From contig NZ_CP146284.1 of NCBI RefSeq assembly GCF_023744375.2, positions 992,001-1,056,000 of the forward strand: 64,000 bases of DNA. The letters run 5' to 3'. This DNA is from Parabacteroides sp. AD58 (GTDB lineage: Bacteria; Bacteroidota; Bacteroidia; Bacteroidales; Tannerellaceae). Shown in pieces: positions 58,835 through 64,000 of the stretch. The position numbers and the translations under genes are program-made. A model generated the notes under the pieces. It was not told the DNA's origin. It searched no databases and was given only the letters and a program-made list of their open reading frames with translations. Position 1 is the first letter of the stretch. Each line of letters begins with the position of its first letter.

Positions 58835-60775
58835 TTAATCGTTATTTTCTTCTTTCGACGCAGAATAATCTACAGGCTTTTCACCATCAATTGTACATTC
58901 CGCTGCTTCGGATTTTTCGGTATCATTTTCAGCACCATCCTTAGATGCCTCAAGCTCTTCAAGTACATTTCTTGCCATTGCAGGGAGGTTGAGTGATATA
59001 TGTTCGAAAGTGATATCTTCCACATTAGGGCGAGGGAGAAGCTCAGATGTTTTAGCCAACAACGGGTTAACTTCGGCCAACAACTTGCGCCTTTCGTCCA
59101 GGTTATGGATCTCGCTTGCGGCAACTGCCACCTCGTTTGAATATCCATCGCGAAGTTTCGCATCGTAGTATTCCACGTGGCCGAACTTCTCTGCCTTCAT
59201 GTCTATGTCTTCCTTCAGGCGTTCCATATAATCCTCGAAACTTGCCTGGGTATTCTGGAATTCTTGTGACTGGAGTTCAAACGCCGCAAGTGTTTCTTCT
59301 GTATTGTCCACTACATTTACCACTGTGCTGTCAAGCTCTCCGTTTGACTTAGCCATGCTGTCTTCTGTACGTTTCAATGAAATGAGTGTATTGTATGATG
59401 CCACATATTCTCGTAAGCTTTCCTGCATCAGATTTATAATTTCAGAACTTTCAGCACGATTCGCTCTATAAAAAGCGTCCGTATCCTGATGCCACTTGTT
59501 GAGGTAATCTATCTTCTGGTCCTTGATATGATTGTAAATCTTAAGACGTTCTATCCTATTCTCCATCATAAGGTTCTGCACTACAGGAGCTACAATTTCT
59601 TCATAAATCTGATGGACGCCAAAAGGCATGTTCGTTGTACTTCCATCTTCAGCTGTCCACATACCTGTTAACAAGTTAAACTTCACACGTGAACTCTGCT
59701 TCAATTTAAACGGCTCATAATTCTGTATATCCTCTCCGTAATCAAATTTCTCGTTTCTGATACGTTCAATCTCGTCAAATTCCAACATGGGGGAATAATG
59801 GTTATAAGGGGCCTTCAGTATATTGAAAAGAAGTTTGTTGGACTCAAATACAACTTTATCAACCGAAGCTATTTTCAATGCAGATACAGCCTGTACGGAA
59901 TTAGCCATTGTCATCATAAGCGACTTCAACACGTCCTCAAACTGCTGAGTCTTTGTAGAAAGTGAATCTTTCAGTTTATTAAGTTCCTGAAACTTCTCTA
60001 TACTGTCGGCATAACGTTCCTTATCAAACACAGAAACCACTTGCGCGTCCTCAGGTATTTCTCGTGTGGCAAAATCATTCAGAAACTGCTGATAACCACT
60101 TCCTTCTGGTACAAGAGGCAGCGACACGGAAGTGGTATCAAGGTCCTCCATACAATAGGCAATGGTACGCAAGGAACGCTCCATGTTTCCTATATAATTA
60201 TGCTGATTTAACTCCTGGATTGATGTTGAATAATCATCTGTCTCAATAGTTTCTGTCTCGTCAGAAGATTCAACAATCGGAGCCTCACCAAACAACTGTT
60301 CAAGCTTGCCAATAGTTTCAATGAGCAAATCATTACGGCGTGACAATTGCATAGTCAGTTCCGACTCCTGTACACATCCCGTATAATCGACAATAAAACT
60401 CTTGTCAGCATATCTCATTTGCTCTGCAATAGGAACATAAGCTACTCCCAATTTAGTAACTTTATAGTCCCTAAAAATTTCATTATGCTGCTTTTTGAAC
60501 TCATTGATACGTAAATCAATCTCGTCAACCTTTTTCTGAAGTCCGTTTTTCTTGATAAAATATACAAAGAACAAGATTATGGTAAGAAACCACACCCACA
60601 AACCGGAAATTTCTTTTTCAAGCATCACCTTATCTTCTTCAAGTATGCGTATTTCCTTTTCAATACGCTCCTCCTCTGCTACAATTCTTTCGGCAGCCTG
60701 CTGATAATAGTCAAAAAGAATTTTGGCCTGGTCTTGATAAATACTACCAGACTCTGGAAAAATTTTACCGTACAT
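58835..60775 (-). CDS. Membrane-anchored coiled-coil protein
   Basis: The 646-residue protein starts with a coiled coil (AKILFDYYQQAAERIVAEEERIEKEIRILEEDKVMLEKEI, about residues 12-55), then one TM helix WVWFLTIILFFVYFIKKNG (about 57-75). The rest is long-helical and acidic, without known domains; SVQAVSALKIASVDKVVFESNKLLFNIL and ENRIERLKIYNHIKDQKIDYLNKWHQ are examples. The C-terminus is very acidic. It fits a scaffold that links membrane and cytoplasm. It sits 11 bases after the four-TM gene. I do not recognise a family. Confidence 0.65.
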   Translation of the reverse strand: MYGKIFPESGSIYQDQAKILFDYYQQAAERIVAEEERIEKEIRILEEDKVMLEKEISGLWVWFLTIILFFVYFIKKNGLQKKVDEIDLRINEFKKQHNEIFRDYKVTKLGVAYVPIAEQMRYADKSFIVDYTGCVQESELTMQLSRRNDLLIETIGKLEQLFGEAPIVESSDETETIETDDYSTSIQELNQHNYIGNMERSLRTIAYCMEDLDTTSVSLPLVPEGSGYQQFLNDFATREIPEDAQVVSVFDKERYADSIEKFQELNKLKDSLSTKTQQFEDVLKSLMMTMANSVQAVSALKIASVDKVVFESNKLLFNILKAPYNHYSPMLEFDEIERIRNEKFDYGEDIQNYEPFKLKQSSRVKFNLLTGMWTAEDGSTTNMPFGVHQIYEEIVAPVVQNLMMENRIERLKIYNHIKDQKIDYLNKWHQDTDAFYRANRAESSEIINLMQESLREYVASYNTLISLKRTEDSMAKSNGELDSTVVNVVDNTEETLAAFELQSQEFQNTQASFEDYMERLKEDIDMKAEKFGHVEYYDAKLRDGYSNEVAVAASEIHNLDERRKLLAEVNPLLAKTSELLPRPNVEDITFEHISLNLPAMARNVLEELEASKDGAENDTEKSEAAECTIDGEKPVDYSASKEENND

Positions 60776-60786
60776 AGAATTAGATT

Positions 60787-61497
60787 TTAAAGTGAATATA
60801 TTGATTTTCTACTTTTTAAAATATAATCAACTTTTTCAAGCAAACTCATAACTCTGTCACTGTTCTCAGAATAGCTGTTGACATTTATACAGAAATCACG
60901 TACCATCTCCGAAAATTGCTTTTCCAAAGCGGCTGCCTCAGGATGTTCCGATGGTGATATATAGCGAAGGTCTTCTTCAATCTTCTCTATTTTGCTTCGA
61001 ACTTCTTGCGGTATATTAGAGGAATTATAGACCATTTGTTTTAGTTCACCAAAAGCACGACGCATTTCAGTTATCCCCTTTTGCGCTGCCATCTCTTTAT
61101 TATAAACAGAAGTAACCTTATCAGAAGCATGCAAAGCTCCTGATATACCTAATATGAGTATCAGCAAGAGCATTCCATGTATTATCAATTGTGCGGAAAA
61201 CCCAACATTAAAAATCGTGTTGCACACAACCATAGAGCCAATGGCTAGAATGGCATATATCCACGTCACAGTCCACCTTAGACCTATGGAACCTATACGG
61301 CTTTTAGATTTATCTCGCCAATCCACCCACGGAACAAGCACATCGACATAAAACAGTGCATAGACTAAAAGAGAAACACAAAGATTAAGCACAAACAAAT
61401 CGTCAGGCATATCTTTCAGAAAAATGAAAAATAAACCTATGATAATGGCAGCTCCCAACACCAAAGCCAGCCATGATAAGATATCTTTTGTATTCAT
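60787..61497 (-). CDS. Four-TM membrane protein with cytoplasmic helical tail
   Basis: From ATG 61497 the protein has 236 residues; an ATG at 61518 would add seven residues. Four TM helices can be read: DILSWLALVLGAAIIIGLFFIF, LFVLNLCVSLLVYALFYVDVLV, TVTWIYAILAIGSMVVCNTIF and QLIIHGMLLLILILGISGAL (to about residue 130). A charged helical tail follows, with EMRRAFGELKQMVYNSSNIPQEVRSKIEKIEEDLRYIS. No enzyme motif is visible. It lies directly after the SPFH gene and looks like its membrane partner, as YdjG/YdjH are for YdjI in Bacillus, although no sequence likeness is claimed. Confidence 0.65.
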   Translation of the reverse strand: MNTKDILSWLALVLGAAIIIGLFFIFLKDMPDDLFVLNLCVSLLVYALFYVDVLVPWVDWRDKSKSRIGSIGLRWTVTWIYAILAIGSMVVCNTIFNVGFSAQLIIHGMLLLILILGISGALHASDKVTSVYNKEMAAQKGITEMRRAFGELKQMVYNSSNIPQEVRSKIEKIEEDLRYISPSEHPEAAALEKQFSEMVRDFCINVNSYSENSDRVMSLLEKVDYILKSRKSIYSL

Positions 61498-61518
61498 AAT
61501 GAAAAGTTTTATGAACAA

Positions 61519-62799
61519 TTATGAACGTTTATTTCCACACCTCGGACAGAATTTTGCGTTTGGAGGAAATGTGGCTCCACACCGGCTACACGTATCACTC
61601 GTGATAACCTGTTTTCCACAATTTCCACAAAATGAACTACCCGGAGTAAGGGGAGCATTGCAATAAGGACAAAAAGATTCTGTGGACTGCAACGGCGCAC
61701 CGCAACTAATACATCGTTTGGCATTCAAATCATTGTCTGTACCACAGTGAGGACACGGATTGTAAGGATCTCCACAATGCGGACAGAATTTCATTGTACT
61801 CGGGAATTTCTTCGCACAATTTGAGCAATACACCATTTTCTCAGCATGACCACCCATGGTAGGTTGAGGTCCACTCATACCTGAAGCAGATCCCTGATTC
61901 TGGTTTCCACCGAATGTAGGCTGATTGTATTGTGGCTGCATCATTCTGGAACTCATGCCACCTCCCATATTGCTCATCATGTTCATGGCAAGAAGTCCGC
62001 CAAGCAGTCCCACGTTTCCAGAGCCAAGATTTCCGATGGCATTGTTAGCTGTATCAAAAATTTGTTCCTGTTGCCAAGTATGACCGGTAATAGACATTGA
62101 ACTCTGGCGTGATATAGCGTCTTTAATTCTACGGCCTTCAATAGTGGAATCATCTATGTCAATTGAAGTGACATAAAATTTCAGGAGACTTAAACCATAT
62201 TCATTCCAAAAAGCAGACATTACACCTTTAAGATATTCTGATATAGTGTCAAGAAAAGCTGAAATCTGTTTATAACCTATACGATTATTCATCATATACT
62301 GCACTATGGCCGACTTTGACTTGGTATTAAATTCTCCGGCGAAGTGTTCAGTAAGATCATATTCCGTAAACTGGCTTTTCGTACCAACTATCTTTATGAG
62401 GAACTTCTCCGCATCAACCACTTTAAGACCATACTGCCCGGATACCTTTAAAGGTAACTGGGTATTGTAGTCAACATCGTGTATTGACATACTACTGGCA
62501 GTCCACTCAATATTACATGGTTGCAGTTTATTTACAAACCAGACTTCTGCTGTGAACGGATTCTTACCACCAAAAGGCAATCCGTATAAAGAACGTAAAA
62601 TAGGAATGTTCTCTGTATTCAGAGTGTGTTTTCCTGGACCGAACTTGGCAATTATTCTACCTTTTGAGAACAATACCGCTTCTTGGGATTCTGCGACTAT
62701 CAACTGAGTGTAAGTACTCAGATTAGTCTCAGGGTAACGCCATGCATAGATAGTCTCATCACCTTGAGGCGCCCACCTAACACTATCAATTATAGCCAT
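61519..62799 (-). CDS. SPFH-domain protein with four zinc ribbons (YdjI-like)
   Basis: From ATG 62799 the protein has 426 residues. The N-terminal two thirds are an SPFH/band-7-like domain: MAIIDSVRWAPQGDETIYAWRYPETNLSTYTQLIVAESQEAVLFSKGRIIAKFGPGKHTLNTENIPIL, then FTAEVWFVNK and LPLKVSGQYGLKVVDAEKFL. A glycine/methionine-rich linker (about 250-310) joins it to four C-terminal CxxC zinc ribbons, spanning about residues 325-424 (YCSNCAKKFPSTMKFCPHCG, and so on). The order matches the 'virion core protein'/YdjI group. SPFH proteins scaffold membranes; YdjI of B. subtilis recruits PspA in membrane repair. It heads the operon. The upstream open frame to 62832 lacks support. Confidence 0.82.
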   Translation of the reverse strand: MAIIDSVRWAPQGDETIYAWRYPETNLSTYTQLIVAESQEAVLFSKGRIIAKFGPGKHTLNTENIPILRSLYGLPFGGKNPFTAEVWFVNKLQPCNIEWTASSMSIHDVDYNTQLPLKVSGQYGLKVVDAEKFLIKIVGTKSQFTEYDLTEHFAGEFNTKSKSAIVQYMMNNRIGYKQISAFLDTISEYLKGVMSAFWNEYGLSLLKFYVTSIDIDDSTIEGRRIKDAISRQSSMSITGHTWQQEQIFDTANNAIGNLGSGNVGLLGGLLAMNMMSNMGGGMSSRMMQPQYNQPTFGGNQNQGSASGMSGPQPTMGGHAEKMVYCSNCAKKFPSTMKFCPHCGDPYNPCPHCGTDNDLNAKRCISCGAPLQSTESFCPYCNAPLTPGSSFCGNCGKQVITSDTCSRCGATFPPNAKFCPRCGNKRS

Positions 62800-62838
62800 T
62801 GTAGTAGAATTTAATATTAACAATAATAACACATATTA

Positions 62839-62846
62839 CAAATATA
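62839..62846 (-). promoter_or_regulatory. -7 box (TATATTTG, minus strand) of the SPFH operon
   Basis: CAAATATA on the plus strand reads TATATTTG on the minus strand, 39 bases before the ATG at 62799. It would drive all six genes to 55893. Confidence 0.55.
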
Positions 62847-62886
62847 GGAAAATATTTAAGTCTGAACAAATAATAATCAATTAATT

Positions 62887-63573
62887 GTCTTTGACTGAAA
62901 AAAAGTTGACGAATTTAAAATGTCATGAAAGAGAATAAGACACGGAAGAAGGAGCGATATTATTCGGAAGTGATCCGTCTTTATACTGAATTAGGTTATA
63001 GTATCGGACATATATCACGAACATTTTCGCTCAGTTATGTTACAATTAAGCGCTGACTGGCTATCTTTGCAGTCTACAGCTGGGAGCCCCATACAGAGTC
63101 CAATGAGGAGATTAAAGCAGAACTGTATAATAGCTGAACGCCACTTCAAGATTCGAATACGAAAAAATCTGGAGCCAAGTAGTATTGGACCTGCACACAA
63201 AGAACAGTCACAGATATCATATGGGAGATCTTTATGTACTACTTGATGTAACAAAGCAGGCTTATTACAAATATATGAGTATAAATATGATGACACCAAA
63301 GGAAGTCGCTACACATACAGGTGAAATTAAGAAAGGATGGACCAGTTATAGAGATACTGTTATAAAAAAATCTACAACCGGATAACTTTGTTTCAAATGA
63401 ATGCTTATCTTTGGATACATAAGTCGGCGTCATAAAGATGCCCATGAAATCCTCTTGGCTTTATCACTAAGCAAGGATGAAGAAGTAGTTTATGACAAAC
63501 TATAGAGATAAAATAAAGAAGTCTACTGACTTCAGGTTTAATGTAAAAACAGTCAACCTTTTTAGGCTAAGAC
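62887..63573 (+). mobile_element. IS3-like element, internally deleted, both ends present
   Basis: The left tip GTCTTTGACTGAAAAAAAG at 62887 and the right tip CCTTTTTAGGCTAAGAC at 63573 are related inverted ends. Inside, an orfA-like start, MKENKTRKKERYYSEVIRLY then TELGYSIGHISRTFSLSYVTIKR (62924 on), is a helix-turn-helix and is followed by stops. Later LLDVTKQAYYKYMSINMM is like the beginning of an IS3-type orfB. The catalytic DDE part is missing. It is the fullest of four copies in the window, and none is active here. No gene is called in 62847-63630. Confidence 0.65.
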
Positions 63574-63630
63574 AGAATTCATATCTATATATAATTAATT
63601 AGTAAAGAATGATATAATCTCTCAATATAC

Positions 63631-64000
63631 CTATACACTCCATCGTCTAATATTCCAGCTGATACAATGTAGGGCCCCACCTTCTTCGGCTACTTCAGCC
63701 ATTTCAATTTGATGAATCTCGCAATCAGGGAATGCTTCATGTATATATTGCCAAGCAATAACATCCTCTTTAATATTGAATATTGGCATGATAATCTTGT
63801 TACCGACTTGCAGGAAATTGATGTAAGCCCAATTCAGGTCGCTCCGCTGAGAAGACACCTTATCTGCAAATCGCATCTCTGTGACTTCAAAGCCATATTC
63901 TTCAAGGATGTGTCGGATAGCAGCAGCTTCTTCCGGGTATTGATCTCCATGATTGCCCATCAGGATACGGTTGCCACCACACCATTTGACAAACCCATCC
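63631..64000 (-). CDS. Agmatine/peptidylarginine deiminase-family protein, C-terminal part
   Basis: The gene continues past the right edge of the window; the last 122 codons are seen. WCGGNRILMGNHGDQYPEEAAAIRHILEEYGFEVTEMRF is followed by NWAYINFLQVGNKIIMPIFNIKEDVIAWQYIHEAFPDCEIHQIEMAEVAEEGGALHCISWNI. The closing GGALHCISW with a cysteine is the catalytic end of agmatine deiminase and Porphyromonas-type peptidylarginine deiminase proteins. It either hydrolyses agmatine to N-carbamoylputrescine or deiminates arginine. Which one cannot be told without the N-terminus. Confidence 0.82.
   Translation of the reverse strand, partial: DGFVKWCGGNRILMGNHGDQYPEEAAAIRHILEEYGFEVTEMRFADKVSSQRSDLNWAYINFLQVGNKIIMPIFNIKEDVIAWQYIHEAFPDCEIHQIEMAEVAEEGGALHCISWNIRRWSV

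Overview
The window is chromosomal DNA of a Bacteroidales bacterium, most like Parabacteroides or Bacteroides. The evidence is the lpxC-fabZ fusion gene, -7 promoter boxes of the TAnnTTTG type, weak ribosome binding sites, TonB receptors with a carboxypeptidase-like N-terminal domain, lipoproteins with acidic residues after the lipid cysteine, and the DUF4248/DUF4373/HU accessory genes typical of the order. The genus is an inference.

Layout. Bases 1-4756 hold an RND efflux operon (adaptor end, pump, TolC channel). Bases 4757-6450 hold a 22-bp repeat array, a small winged-helix gene and a LysM glucosaminidase. Bases 6495-14617 are core housekeeping genes: purM-like, prfA, pyrF, lpxD, lpxC-fabZ, lpxA, a pRiA4b ORF-3-like gene and miaA. 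Bases 14694-20084 look like a phosphate-scavenging locus: 11-bp Pho-box-like repeats, a TonB receptor, a surface beta-helix lipoprotein and a purple acid phosphatase-type lipoprotein. A DUF362 ferredoxin-like gene with an in-frame TGA and mnmE follow.

Bases 22760-32430 are accessory DNA. They hold a low-GC uracil-DNA-glycosylase-like gene, an M15 peptidase, two copies of a repeat that contains a MITE-like unit, small membrane and DUF4248 genes, a DUF4373 operon split by a complete IS4-type element, and an HU-family gene. Two outward-facing promoters with the same 10-bp tandem operator and the same spacing frame this block.

Bases 32435-44666 are an AT-rich island bounded by remnants of an IS3-like element. 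It is one tight minus-strand operon: a frameshifted XRE regulator, dndC, dndD, dndE (DNA phosphorothioation), then an 810-aa protein with sigma-4-like and RNA polymerase alpha-CTD-like parts, a phospholipase-D/helicase protein, a 70-aa protein, an SMC-like ATPase with a zinc-hook-like CxxC, and a 167-aa protein. No dndB or dndFGH is present, so the last five genes are candidates for an unusual phosphorothioate-linked restriction or effector module.

Bases 44719-55621 return to chromosomal genes: an NrtR-like NUDIX gene with a palindromic operator, a double ADP-ribosylglycohydrolase, a quinone-reductase-like flavoprotein, a MATE pump, a PPP phosphatase beside an unrecognised protein, an HD/thioredoxin/PNPOx/YczE/AlkZ-related operon and an AEC transporter. 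Bases 55834-63573 are a second block bounded by the same IS3-like remnants. It is a six-gene minus-strand operon of an SPFH protein with four zinc ribbons, a four-TM protein, a membrane-anchored coiled-coil protein, two paralogous helical proteins and a bactofilin-like beta-helix protein; it resembles Bacillus YdjGHI-PspA in concept only and looks undescribed. The window ends inside an agmatine/peptidylarginine deiminase-type gene.
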